The notes under the pieces were generated by a model. The model was not told the DNA's origin, made no database searches, and saw only the letters and a program-made list of their open reading frames with translations. 64,000 bases of DNA, from contig CM031878.1 of the NCBI GenBank assembly GCA_018697195.1, positions 2,472,311-2,536,310 on the forward strand. Reading direction: 5' to 3'. Numbering within the stretch: the first letter of the stretch is position 1; each line of letters starts with the position of its first letter. The translations under genes were made by a program, and so were the position numbers. This DNA comes from Certhia americana. Lineage: Eukaryota; Chordata; Aves; Passeriformes; Certhiidae. Shown here in pieces: positions 39,519 through 50,795 of the stretch.

Positions 39519-42500
39519 GAAGAGGCTGAAGAGTCAAAAGTACTTCTGTCCTTCCTATTTGTCTTGAAGGGCTGAATGTCCTTTTCCCTGTAAGTTCCAA
39601 AGCCTTCAAAGCTTCTTCTTTTATTCCCACTTGCATCATTGTCCCGCTTCTCACTTGAGGAATTTATTTCACCAAACATGTCCAGGGACTCTGACCTTCC
39701 ATTACTCTCAGCATTACCAGAGTATCTCTTTGTGCAAGAGTCAATGGGATCACTGCTTGAGTCACTTTTATCTTTACTCTGTGACCACTGCTGGGCATCA
39801 GAAAGTGATAGCGTAGACAGCGTATCCACTTCAAAGTTACTCTTTGAGCCTTTGTGCCCTGTTTCACAATGCTGGTGCTTCTGCTTCTCCTTATGCTTGC
39901 TCTTCTCATTGAGCAAGGACAGGTCTTTGTCTGAGCCACTCAGCCTCTCATTGATGGCGTGGCTGGAGAAGCCAGTGGACTTGCTAGCAAAGAGACCACT
40001 CAGATCTTCGTGAGTGCCCAATATCCGCTCATCCTTATGCTTGTGCTTGTGTTTGTGTTTCCTTTTGTGAAGTCGGCCACTGGAAAGGCTTGTTCCTCCA
40101 ACCTTTGGAGGAGCCAAAGAGGACTGCATGTCTCCAAGGCCCATTCCCACAGGGGTTTGTAGGTGCACTCCGTGTTTTGCTTTGTGTTTGGCAGTGGTGG
40201 ACATCTTCATGTGAGAGCTTGCATGGAACTGGGGTGGGGGCACGGTAGGTCTCATAAATGGGGAAGCCGCTCCAAGCGTGTGAGACAGGTACAAAGGAGC
40301 TGGATACTGACCGTAGTAACCAAGATTCATCATAGGCATTGATGTGTAAGGCATTCCATAGGGTGCATAGTAACTCCCACTGGGAATAGGGTAACCGAAC
40401 CCTTGTAAAAAAGGCACCTTTGTCATGGTGTCATTGGTTTTGGCAGGTCTACCACGCTTCTTCTTAGACTTCATATCAGAGGTCCTGCGAAGATAGAGCA
40501 ATGGGTCGTACTGGATATATGGCACGGGGTAGTAGTGATCAAAATTAATCCTGAAGATGCTGGGATATGGATTTTCATGATAAAATGTGTAACTTCTATG
40601 AGAAATCCTGAACACTTGAAACTTATTGATGAGTTCCTCAAGGTCTGCCAGAAACTGGAGGTCATCTCTGTTCTGCAGGCTTTTCCTTTTCCTCTTGTGC
40701 TTTGGCTTTTTAATACTTTCGTGAGAGAGAAAGTTATCCACAATGAGATGCTTCTGCCGGTGACCATGCCTGTTCTTTGTGCTGGTGTCAGATGGGATAG
40801 CCTCTGGATTGTCCAGGGTGCAGAAATCGAAGGAGTATCTCCGGCGTGATTCTGAGCTTTTCTCGGCTTGGTCAGAGGTGCTGTTGTTGTCTGTACCTAT
40901 CCCACTGTCGCTCGGTATGGTTTCCTCACTGTGAGACTCACTCACTGGCGACAGCGTGACTTCTTTCAGAGAACCTATTTCACAGAGGTGAGAAGGTGAA
41001 TTAGCCATTAGCCTGGGTGGAGACAGCTTCCAAGTTCCACTGTGCATTCCTTTCTGGGTTTTTGTAGGAAGAGCACTGATAGGTTGAAGATTTGGCATAG
41101 TTTTTAACTCTGAAAAATTAGTTTCAGTGCTTGCAGGGCTGAGGTTGCCGTTGATCCCCACTAATTGTGTTGAAAGTGGATGAATAGCTGCTGGTGACGA
41201 TGCCACAAGTGACTGCAGGTTGGAAGGCACTGCTGGGTTTTCTGGCTGGCTGGAAACAGGCCTTGAGTGCTTGATGGCTGTCTTAGGTTCTTCTGGCTGA
41301 GGCTGCAGCTCTGCCCTTGGCTTTCTGCCCCGTTTTTTACCAATGTAGATAGTCCCCCTCTTGCTGACATTGATCTGCTTCCCTAGTCTGGCATCAATGG
41401 TGGTTGGCCCAGCACTAGATGGTGGCTGAACTTTTGCCTTCAGAGCTATGCTGCTGGAGCAGGAGGACAAGATCTGATTGAGAATGTTCTTCCTCTTGAG
41501 GGTTTTCATTTTATTAATGGTTTTGATGGTCTTCTTATCCAAGACCCCAAGTTTCCCAACTTTTTTGTGAAATTTGAGTTCGCTGATGGACTTGTCCTCT
41601 CCTGGAACCATCTGGGCAAACTTGGCCAGATTCCTTCTCCTCTTCCTTTTCTTTGTTCCTGGAAATTCACGATTGATTGGACTCACTGGGCTGGTGGAGG
41701 TCCCCTCATGAATGGTTTCAACCGTAAGCAAAGGCTGTTTCTTTGGTCGTCCTCTTTTTTTCTTGACAGGTGTGATCACAGTAAGACTGTCTGTATTGGT
41801 GTACAGAGGGCTGGATGGTGTGATGGGATAGGCTGAAGGAGGCTCCACCATCAGCTTCTCAGATGTTGTCAGGGATGTCTCTCGAAGAATAGATTTAGGT
41901 TTGCTGCAGGTCCACCGACGCTTAGCTGCATGTTTGGGGTGCTGGATGTCAGGTAATTTGCCAGCTGTGGAAAGATTGGTGGGTAGGAGAGTGGATGTCA
42001 CAGGTAGAGGTTTTCTGAGTCGGGCGGCACTGTTGGGGGACGCTTTGTCCGTGAACACACCACCATCAATAGCTGCTAAGGGGGACTCATTTTCAATCAC
42101 TTTCCCTGGCTTTGTGGCTCGAAGATCTTTTTTACTGCCCTCTGGTTGAGAGCTGGTCCTGCTTGCCATTTCACTGCTCAAAGCAAGCACAGAAGGCAGG
42201 CTTTTCTCCTGTATAGTTTTCTCTATGGAGGATTTCATGGATTGCCTCTTTTTCCTTTTGTGGCCAGATGCATCTGTTGTTGGAGACTTTATTGGGATAG
42301 TAATTCGTACATGATTTGTGTCACTTTCACAAGTGCTGGCAGAAATGGGATTCTGTTTTGAGGGCGATGTATCCAACATGCTGTCCATCGAGTAAGACTC
42401 CTTTTTCCCTTCCATGCTGTCATGGGATTTGCTGTCAAATGCTTTCTGAGTACTCTTTACCCACTCGATATCTGTGGTTTGGATGGTTTGGCTCATCAAA

Positions 42501-42994
42501 TCCTTTTTGCTGGACTTCTTCTTCGTACTTCCAGTGGGCTGATCGGGGGCCTCCAGCTGCACACTTCCCTCCTGATCTCCAAGAGGCAAAAGCCCATTGC
42601 ACTCGGAGGCACTGCTCGGCTGGGCGGCCGTGCCGATGCCATTGGGTGACGGGACTGTGCTGCAAATCCCCAGCTCTTTACCACTGACTGACAGCTGCCC
42701 CCACGTGCTGCTGCTGCTGCTGCTGCTGCAGGACTTCTTGGCCTGGGATTTGCTGTAGGAAACTCCTGTCTCCAGAGCAGAGACCTTGGTGGCACTAATT
42801 GCTTCTCGGCTGGGCTCTGCGTTGATGAAGCAACTCTGAGAAGTGGGTCCAGTGTCGGAGCTCGCTGACCAGTCAATGTGGTGCTGGTTGCTACTTTTCT
42901 GCTGGTGCTTTGATTTTAAGGTGTCACTGGTGAAGTCTTGTTGGAGGCCTGGATCGTAGTGCAGAGCAGAATGTTTTTGTGGCCTGTCATAAAC
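39517..42994 (-). CDS. SETBP1: SETBP1 exon 4 (internal coding exon, about 1159 codons)
   Basis: SETBP1 is a nuclear DNA-binding protein. In mammals it binds and stabilises SET (a PP2A inhibitor) and recruits HCF1/KMT2A-type complexes to AT-rich promoters. Reading the exon from 42994 downward, the frame is open to the donor: it enters at phase 0 (first codon GTT, Val) and leaves with one base of a split codon. In exon-codon numbers I see a seven-Ser tract (90-96), AT-hook 1 with core KKRGRPKK (411-421), degron DSGIGT (696-701), HCF1-binding DHYY (819-822), AT-hook 2 KKKRGRPAK (844-852) and a Lys-His tract (979-987). Adding 172 to the degron, DHYY and second-hook positions gives the human residues 868, 991 and 1016, so length is nearly unchanged in that part. 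An ATG-like start suggested within the exon near 42589 is actually TTG and is not a real start; the open frame and homology continue 405 bases upstream. No frameshift or stop is seen. Confidence 0.97.
40034..40060 (-). repeat. SETBP1: Lys-His tract in SETBP1 (KHKHKHKHK)
   Basis: Nine alternating Lys and His codons at exon codons 979-987, using mixed AAA/AAG and CAC/CAT codons. The tract is therefore an old protein-level repeat rather than a recent DNA slippage. The human protein carries the same tract. His- and Lys-rich runs like this are often linked to nuclear speckle targeting, which is an inference here. Confidence 0.9.
40439..40465 (-). other. SETBP1: AT-hook 2 of SETBP1
   Basis: Nine codons read KKKRGRPAK, an AT-hook core RGRP in a basic context, at exon codons 844-852. 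This corresponds to the second human AT-hook starting near residue 1016. The third hook is encoded in a later exon that is not in this window. Confidence 0.95.
40529..40540 (-). other. SETBP1: HCF1-binding motif DHYY in SETBP1
   Basis: Four codons read D-H-Y-Y, fitting the [DE]HxY HCF1-binding consensus, inside a strongly conserved segment rich in Tyr and Pro. With the 172-residue offset it falls at human 991-994, where an HCF1-binding motif has been described. Function in this species is inferred from conservation. Confidence 0.85.
40892..40909 (-). other. SETBP1: Beta-TrCP-type phosphodegron (DSGIGT) in SETBP1
   Basis: The six codons read D-S-G-I-G-T, preceded by IPS and followed by DNNST. 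In human SETBP1 this is residues 868-873. Missense changes at D868, S869, G870 and I871 block SCF-beta-TrCP recognition and stabilise the protein, as seen in Schinzel-Giedion syndrome and atypical CML. All hotspot residues are conserved here and lie inside the SKI-like region. Confidence 0.95.
41732..41764 (-). other. SETBP1: AT-hook 1 of SETBP1
   Basis: Eleven codons reading [11 protein letters not shown] contain the AT-hook core RGRP flanked by lysines. This element inserts into the minor groove of AT-rich DNA. It sits at exon codons 411-421, matching the first human AT-hook near residue 584. Confidence 0.95.
42707..42730 (-). repeat. SETBP1: AGC trinucleotide repeat encoding polyserine in SETBP1
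   Basis: Seven pure AGC codons (GCT on the plus strand) follow a TGC Cys codon and precede ACG-TGG, so the protein reads KKSC, then seven Ser, then TWGQL. From memory, the human protein has only a short Gly-Ser-Ala-Gly-Asn spacer between the corresponding KK and TW residues. The uninterrupted codon use indicates slippage-driven expansion. Confidence 0.9.
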
Positions 42995-43044
42995 CTGGAA
43001 GGGAGCAGAAAATAAACAGGGAAAAAAAAAAATTAGTTTAGCAG
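42995..43044 (-). other. SETBP1: Splice acceptor, pyrimidine tract and likely branch point upstream of SETBP1 exon 4
   Basis: On the minus strand a T run and CCCTGTTTATTTTCTG lead into CCTTCCAG, then exon base G at 42994. A CTAAACTAAT motif about 40-50 nt upstream is a plausible branch point. Exon homology begins exactly after this AG. Confidence 0.9.
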
Positions 43045-43544
43045 TCCATTCATAAGCATTGGTTGCAACTGTTTATTTAGGCAGGGAATAACAACAATGC
43101 ATTTGTGAGAGTTAGGAACCTTTTTAAAATCTTCCTATACTTGAGCCAAATTTGCATTTAGATTTCATGTACAGTAAACAAGTTTTGTTTTGTTTCCGTA
43201 CTCTGAAAACAGTGGAAATATTTCTATAAATGCAGAATTGCTAAGGGAACATATTCTATTGATTTTTAATTTAAAACACAAGTGAAATATTCTCTTTCAA
43301 TGGATGAATGGTGCAATTCAGCCTCCCGGTGAGAATGCCTTTTTCCTGAAAAATAATCACTCACAGAACTTGAGGCTCAGCAGCAGCAATTAAACACATT
43401 ATTGTAAACAAGAAAACGGAAAAATTATCTTGGAAGTTGTAACAAACAAGAGGAAAACCCATGGGCCCACTTCCTTATGAAGGCAGATTCTGCAAAGATT
43501 TACTTCAATTTCCACATGGATGCCATCCCTGCATATTTAGTGCT

Positions 43545-43610
43545 TAAAATCATATGCATAGCGTCAAGTGTGTGAGCACACTTGGCAGGTTCAAGATTTG
43601 CATTACTCCC
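43545..43610. promoter_or_regulatory. Candidate transcription-factor site cluster (inverted NKX-like sites, POU octamers)
   Basis: CAAGTGTG (43565-43572) and CACACTTG (43577-43584) form perfect 8-bp inverted arms around a 4-base spacer, each carrying an NK2-type AAGTG core. An octamer ATTTGCAT lies at 43596-43603 and a variant ATATGCAT at 43552-43559. The cluster is about 570 bp upstream of the exon 4 acceptor. Binding is inferred from consensus motifs. Confidence 0.3.
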
Positions 43611-45399
43611 TTTCCATTTTAAAACTCGGCTATTTGTAATGTTGGTGAGAGATATTCTCAACATGATTTCTACTCTGACAGGAGCTCTTCAAGCCACAGA
43701 GGTTACAGCAAGGGCAGAATTATGCTGAAGACTCTTACAGAGCAAAAGAAACTCTACTGTTTTTCTCTTGGTGGGTCTCCAGCTAAAAAAAAAATTGTTT
43801 ACTTCTGTTGAAACTTTTTCCTTTTAAAGCAAAAGTATCTATCTATTTGTTTTTTTACTTTCTTTGGTTCATCTGTTTGGGCAGGATTTTTTTTGTTTTG
43901 GTTTTTGGGGAGGAGTTTTTTGTTTGCTTTCAGCATTTTTTTTCCTAAAGCTCTGGGTCAGACTGTACAACTGCATTTGTACACCTAGTACTGCAATCAG
44001 TACTAGATGTACAAACTACTGACACTTGTGAATGTTAAATAAATGATGAGACTTAAAATAAAGACATAGCCAAGGAAAAAAAAGATAATAACTGTTGTGT
44101 GTCATGTGCTCCTGCAAACACCCTTAACACAATTAATTTTCTATCAGAAGCCCATTTGATCTCCCTTTGGGGTATTTGCAACAGAAATTTTGGGACAAGC
44201 AGGCAAAAAGGAATAAGTAGACTCTGAGCTGGGAAACGAGGTGTCCCTAGTTCTGGACAATTTCAGACAAGTTTGAAAAGGACTAGACAACCCCAAGCCC
44301 AAGGCGCATTATTTAGTGGCCACTAAACATGGACATTATTGACAAATTGAAGCTGAGCTATCTTTCATGCCCATATAAATATAGACATGTGGCTTTCCTG
44401 GAATGGACAATAACGACAAAGTTTTTCTGGTCCATTGTCTGAGCAGCAATCAGGGACTCTTAAATCCTGTGGATAGTTCAGCTGTCATGCACATGGACCA
44501 GCCATGCTCAGGGAAAACAGAGATTTCCAGGAATTGTGGAGTGAGAGAACGAAAGCATGCAGCTGTGGTGGAGCTGCAGATGTCGTGGGTGAGTGACATA
44601 CAGTTTCCTCAGCCTGAGAAAAGAGCTGAAAGAATAAACAGCTCTTGGGGAATTAATCCTTCTCCTCTTCCTCACAGTGGCCTCCCAGACACGAGCCCTG
44701 CAGTACACAGAGAACCCAACCCTCGATGCTCTCCTTCAGAAAAGGGGGGCCATCTGTGCCCGTATCTTGAGATGGGTCCAGGGATGGGAAACCAGAGCAC
44801 CAGCACTGGAGTTTTACATCTCATTTTATTCTAATTATTTTAAACTGATCCCAAAGCTCCTGTGACCACTTTTTCCTTGGATGTTTGGGCCTCTCCTGCC
44901 ATCCAGCCACCAGGCTGGGTCCCCTTGCACAAGGAGATGGGCATGCCATCCCCTGGTGATGTCCTGGGGGAGATGGCTGTGCTGCACTCCAGCCTCACAT
45001 AAAACTTCAGCTTCCTGAGGTACCACAATTAGTGATGTGAAGAAGTCCTGGAAAAGCTGGGTTGAGGCCTCTCTCGGGCCCCAGCACCCACATTCAGGCA
45101 GGGACAGGATTTTTCTGAACAGATCCCAGCCTGCTGGCTGCAGCCAAACCAGCTTCTTACACCCATGTTACTTCCAAGCATTGAGCCGTGAAACTAAATG
45201 TCCTGAAACATTTCATTTGGAAGAGGAAAAAAAAAAAAAAATAGGAAACAAAAATGAGGCTTACAGCAGGGAACAAAACCATTGCACTCTGGCAACACCC
45301 TAGTCCCTCCATATCTATCACACACACGGAGATCCATGGTCTAGAAGGAGCAATAATCTCTGATCTGTATTTTAAGGCAGTTAATAAAGGCTCAGAATG

Positions 45400-45790
45400 G
45401 AGAGGCCAGCTATAGATCAGCGATGAATGTTGATATATGGCTTGGCTCCTCCAGCCTCATTTCCTTGGCCTGTACATTACATAGTGATGATGCAACTCCC
45501 AGCACATCCCTAATGATAGCCCTGTCACTGCTCCAGCAGCATAGGCCACCACCACATCGATCTTAAAATTCATGAGAAAGACATGCCTATGTCATCAAAG
45601 GTGCCAGCTCTGGAGGCACTTTATCATGCAGATAAGCACTCCAATTTCAACAGGCCTTCAAAAAATGACCGCTCTGCAGGATCAGGGGACTACATTTCCA
45701 AAGTGAGATGTCAGAACTATATATCTGCCCAAACACATTACAGTCTGCTGGGTTTCCTCATGAAACTTCTTCCAGCGTAACATTTATTGG
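45400..45790. promoter_or_regulatory. Candidate conserved noncoding element
   Basis: Repeat-free complex sequence with dinucleotide balance unlike the surrounding AT-rich intron, including TGATGATGCAACTCCC, CACATCGATCTTAAAATTC and CTTTATCATGCAGATAAGC. Conservation was not measured; the coding frame across it (45583-45780) has no recognised family. Confidence 0.22.
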
Positions 45791-47104
45791 TTCTACCTTG
45801 CCAGACACATCCACACCACCCAAAAATAATTCCTCTGTAGCTCGGTGACTAGAGATTTTTTGACTGCAGCAGGTTAGGCTTCAGTGGCTGCCATGTATGG
45901 TATGTGGGGACTGCTTACCTAAAAGCACTACTAAATCAGTTGAAAATAATGTGGCCAAGTGTATTTTATTCCCCATATATACATCTGGGTTGCCCATTGG
46001 TCTCAATGTTTAGGCTTCAATTTTGTCTGCTGCGTGAGCACCAACACAAAAAGCCAATGAGGCCTAGCTCAGCTAAGCTTGGACTCTGCTAAGCTGACAG
46101 CGATGTCATATTCAGACCTGTCAGAATGGTGCGGGAATCTTTAGAAACTTATATCTTGATATCTTCCACCCAAATTTTCACTTTATTTGTCATTAAGTAT
46201 GCAATATACTCCATCTCAATGGGGCTGTTGACTTGAATAGAGTTCCCATGGCAGCCAGCTGAGACCAGCATCAAGAATAGTGGGCATTTTTTTCATGAAA
46301 ACAGAAGGATTTATCTTTATTTGTTTTTTGGTTTATGAGACCCTAAAAATGTTTCATACTTCAGTGCCAGCCTCTGCTTGTCATTTGCCCTTTCATTAAA
46401 TGGGATTTTCTTCCACAGCCAACTATTCTGCACTGAGAATCTGCTCTTTCTTCTTTGTGGAAGTAGCAGTGCAAATTAACTTCTGTAATTTTACTACAAC
46501 TCAGCATACTTGGTCAATATTGCTCCTCATCTACATCCAGTTTACTGTATGTCTTTAGTAGGTTAAATAATCCCAATTATTTTCCTTTAAGGAAAATAAA
46601 ATACACATAAAGAATATGATATCTTTTGTAACTGCAAAAATGCTTGAGCAATATGATCCAGCACATGCTAAGCCTTAGATTATAAGAATAAGCTTAGAAT
46701 CTTTTTACTAGTAGAGTAAGATTTGAACGACAAGCTCATGAGTTTCAGACCTCAGCTTTGGCAGTGGTGGGCAGACCTGTGAACAGGACAAAACCCATAC
46801 ACTGGTGATCACTGGTCACAGATTTATGCTGTGTATTTATACTTGTCCATGCTTCCAATCCAAATGCAAAAACTGGGAGGAGATGACAATAAAAAAATCA
46901 TTTGCTTAGTAAAATAATAACAATGATTATTTAAAAAAAAATCCAAATTAAAAAAGGTAAAATTTAAAAAAATAATTATGATAAAATATATATTTAGAAA
47001 AACCCAACACCTGAAAAAAAAAAAATAAATCTGAGTGCTTAAAGGGTTCCCTCCTACTCCAAATGCACCTTTTTTAGGAGGTAACACACATAAAGCTTGT
47101 CAAG

Positions 47105-47470
47105 AATCTGGCTTGCAAATCAAAGTTAATATTACAACGCCCCCTCTTTAAATCATTTGCAGATCCATCTGTGTAATGGCTCCTCAAGTGTAATTCCCTA
47201 TTAAGAGGCTTTATCTGGAGAGATAAGCAGCTGGTTCCCATGTCACTAATTGCTGTCTGCTGTGATTTTAAAACATCTGCACCATTGTGCTCTTCATTTT
47301 CATATTCTAATCACCCTGAAACTTGAAAAAGGTACATCATTGATTGTTTCTGTGGGTTAATTAGTACACAGTCTCCTTGTAGAGACAATTTAAAGGCAGT
47401 CAGAACCTCAATCAGCAAGTTTGTTTTAAAAATTAATAACATCAGGAGCGTCTGTGGGGATTGGCATCCA
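47105..47470. promoter_or_regulatory. Candidate conserved noncoding element with TCF/LEF, GATA and homeodomain motifs
   Basis: ATCAAAG (47119-47125, TCF/LEF type), AGATAAG (47221-47227, GATA type) and GTTAATTAG (about 47357, homeodomain type) lie in repeat-free sequence of about 360 bp. It is flanked on the left by a low-complexity A/T patch. Function is an inference from motifs. Confidence 0.27.
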
Positions 47471-48268
47471 CAGTGACACACCAGTGTGCTCTGGGGACAT
47501 ACCATCCTTTGTTATCTTCTTCATAGGGATGGAAACAAAATTGAAAAAAAAAAAAAAAGAAAGAAAAAGAGGAAAGTCTTCCCTAAACATATAATGTCAC
47601 TTAAAATCAAGGTATTGGGAAATGCTTTCTTTTATCTCAGGGCCATCCCTGCCTCACCAGCAAGAGCAAATCTCATCAAAACACCATATAAAATCTCTGT
47701 GTGGTCTAGGAACTATTTTGGTACTTAATTTTGCCACCTGGGAGCGGGCTTCTTATTGGAAATCCATGAGGTGAAGCTGTGATGTATGTGGGCACTTGTT
47801 CTGCTTTGCCTCCTGAGCTGGCAAGGTGCTGGATCCCCAGGTGATGTCTCCTAGCCATGCAGAGGAGGGTATTAGCTCAGCCACAGCAGGCTGCTGTGGC
47901 AGAGATACTTCATGCAGACTGGACCTGCCTTGTACCCAGGCAGCTCAGAGGGAAGGCAGGCCTGAATTCAGACCTGCTTAGCTTGGAGTTATAGCCAAAG
48001 TACTTCAGACAATCCTTTTAGCAGAGCTTTGGTGTCTAGCAAACTGTCCGCTTGAGATGTTCCAGGCTAAATGAATAAATCTACAGGCATTGACTAAACG
48101 TGCAATGGGCATCTGCCCTCTGAAAAAAATGTCTCTATTCTTGTCCTGAGTTCCTAAAAACTGGAGAACCTCCAAGATATTTTTTCCCCTTGATAAAGCT
48201 TCCTCTCTAGTTTCTGCTTCCTTGACATGCATGAACACATGTTACTAAAGGAAAAGAAACCTTTGGGG

Positions 48269-48292
48269 AAAAAAAAAAAAAAAAAAAAAAAA
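48269..48292. repeat. Poly(A) tract, 24 bases
   Basis: Uninterrupted A run after CTTTGGGG. No retroposon body was recognised. Confidence 0.95.
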
Positions 48293-48961
48293 GAATTTCT
48301 AGCTCCAACACATGAATAAATGATCCTGGCTCAGCTCATGCTTTTTCTCAAAATTGAGCATTTCCTGTTGTGTCCCAATGGGACAGTTGCAAACTGCTCA
48401 CTCGCAGGCTCTAATCAGAGCTATAGGTGGGAGATATTTCATGTCTTTTGGTGAGTGCACTGAGCTTTCCCAGGGCAGAATTACTCTGTAAATAAAAGAT
48501 GCCAAGTGGAGGAGACAGCAGGCTCAGGCAAATATAAGTTTGGCCTGATGACTTACATGTTGGGCAGTCATGGACATGAGGTGTGAGGAACCTGTGATCA
48601 CGTCAAGTCAGTTCATAGCTGCAAGTCCCAGAAATGGTCTTAAGAATTTCTTCAGGTCCTCAGCAACTCTAGCCATGGATGAGGGATGCAAACCAGAAAA
48701 TGACACTTGCTGAAAGCACAGACTTCAGTATGTTCTGAGAAACTCTGAATCCAGCTCAAAACTAGGGACTTTAATTAAAAGTGAATCACCTATAGAAAAC
48801 ACATCAGCAACACTAACATAAAATTCATTGTTATGGTTCCAAAAAAGGCTTTCTCCAGTGTACTGTTGCAAATTCATCACTCCCAGAGTTTGCTCCCTCT
48901 ACAGTTCCCTGGTTCTCAAAGATCACAAAGCCCAAACAACCATCACACTCACAGTAGTGTG

Positions 48962-49030
48962 GATCACAGAATCATAGAATGGTCTGGGTTAGAAATGACC
49001 TTAAAAAATAATCTAGTTCCAACCCCTGGA
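48962..49030 (-). mobile_element. CR1 LINE very short 3' fragment
   Basis: ATCACAGAATCATAGAATGG, CTGGGTTAGAAATGACC and TCTAGTTCCAACCCC match the antisense CR1 3' end. Only about 70 bases are recognisable, so this is an extreme 5' truncation on the minus strand. Confidence 0.92.
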
Positions 49031-50355
49031 CATTCATTTCTCATAAAAAAGGGGCAGGAATTATGACAAAAATGCCCAAGAGAGCACGACACAGCATGGG
49101 GTGGGAGTGGGTTAATTAAAAGCCAAGCAAGACCTCTTTGTGTCCATTCACCAAACAAAACATCCCAGACTGTGGAGTGTGTTTGTGTGATTGTGGCAAT
49201 ACTGAGAAGCTGAAGTGCAGGCTTTGACATCATGATTGTCTTGAGAATACCTTGTCTAAAGCACTTATCCAAGGAAAAGGCAAATCAATGCAGACATTAC
49301 TGAACAGTCCAAAGATGCTCACATGGTTGAGAATTGTAATTTTTCATGCATTCCTGGTAAAGCATCTTGATTTTCTAAATAATTCTGAAATTCCAAAGTT
49401 ATTCCAAATTCATTTTGCTACCAGCTTTAAACTGAATAATTTGCACACTGTTTCAATCTTCTGCTGCTTTTCATATACTTCTATTTTCCACACAGAGGGA
49501 TTGAGGACTTTATTTGGTCAAATTGCAACAACATGTTGAATTTATAAAGGTAGGATTTGGTGCTGCAGGCTGATCTGCTCCTTACTGGTGGAATAGACCC
49601 ATCGCTGCACATATTTTCTTTATCAAATGTTTAAACAACCCTGTTCTTTTCAGAGCTTTGTATTAAGCACTGAGTCTGGGAAAACTCTAAACAATGGGAT
49701 TTTTCTGTCATCTCCAACAAAGAACCCATCATCACGGACATAACAATGCAGTTTAAATATCATGTTTAACCATAGCACTCTTTCCCCGCCTTGGTTTAGG
49801 CAGCTGGGAGAGAACAATTGGGCACCAGCTAAGGTGGTCTACAACAGTACTCATACAGTTTTCCCCATTCAGCTGCTGAGATAACCCTGTTTTGGCCCTT
49901 GTTTGGCCTCAGGCCTGTGCAAGGATTTTTAGGCAAGTGTTTCAGACATTACATCCATAAAGCCAGGGCTTGCAGAGCAAGGCACTTTTGCTGCAATGAA
50001 TGTTTTCATTTGTCCAAAATGTTTGCTAATGATCTTAACTGCAAGAGTGATATTAAGGCTTTATAATTCATATTAAATCATACTTCCATCCCTTCAGGAA
50101 TGTTTAATTTTGTGGAGCTCAACCTACTCTCACCAGTGCCTAACTATGATGTTGCTTGGGCAAGTTTCTGCCTCATCTTGCTCTTCCACTTTCCTCTGTA
50201 ATTTCAAGCTGTACAGAGCATTGCACATGTGTGCAGTGGCTCAGCCAGAATAAAAGAGCAGAAGGATCCCAAGACAGACTGGGACCTGCAGAAATGGGAG
50301 CAGTAATAGGTATTAATCTCTGAAAGATTTGTGGTGTTTTTTAGGATGTTAAACC
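49031..50355. other. Intronic sequence, no gene or repeat recognised
   Basis: Unique AT-rich intron. The open frame at 49252-49539 shows no domain. Nothing else stands out. Confidence 0.55.
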
Positions 50356-50795
50356 CAGAATCATAGAATAACAGAATAGGGGGTGCTGGAAGGGACCCAC
50401 AAGATTCACTGAGTCCAGCTCCTGCCCCTGCACTACAACAATCCTCCCCCATGCCTGAGAGCATTGTTGAGATTCTTCTGGACCTCTGTCAGGTTTGGTG
50501 CTGTGCCCATTCCCTGGGGAGCCTGTTGCAGTGCCCAAACACCCTTCAGGGGAAGAATCTTTTCTTGATATCCAACGTAAACCACCCCTGACTCAGTCTC
50601 AGGACATTCCCTCAGACCCTGTCACTATCACCACAGAGCAGAGATCACTGCTTGCCCCTCCTCTTCCCTTTATGAGGAAGCTGTAGATGCCATGGGGTCT
50701 GACCTCAGTCTCCTCCAGCTAAACAGACCAGCTGATCCCCTTGTGGCTTCCCTTCAAGGCCCTTCATCATCCTAGTTGCCCTCAGCATGTCTGAG
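50356..50795 (-). mobile_element. CR1 LINE 3' fragment (about 440 bp)
   Basis: It begins AGAATCATAGAATAACAG and runs through GGTGCTGGAAGGGACCCAC, GAGTCCAGCTCCTGCCCC, CTGGGGAGCCTGTTGCAGTG, CTCCAGCTAAACAGACCAG and CATCATCCTAGTTGCCC. The GGACCCACAAGATTCACTGAGTCCA text indicates a different CR1 subfamily from the copy at 17273. The element is on the minus strand. Confidence 0.92.

Larger units (their letters stand above)
43031..48961. other. Intronic sequence upstream of exon 4, no CR1
   Basis: No gene is supported. It contains T/G-rich text at 43850-43930, A runs at 45226-45241 and 47545-47560, a 24-base A run at 48269-48292, an AT-rich low-complexity patch at 46900-47030, and three candidate regulatory blocks listed separately. 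The open frame at 44403-44834 has no recognised domain. Confidence 0.6.

Noticed and set aside
39416..42589. Independent 1057-codon gene with its own start at 42589
   Set aside because: The first codon is TTG, SETBP1 similarity continues in frame upstream to a splice acceptor at 42995, and the tail past 39517 lies beyond a consensus donor. It is an internal exon.
39631..42687. Plus-strand and other-frame open frames of 60-140 codons overlapping the exon
   Set aside because: They are antisense or shifted-frame shadows of SETBP1 codon structure and match no family.
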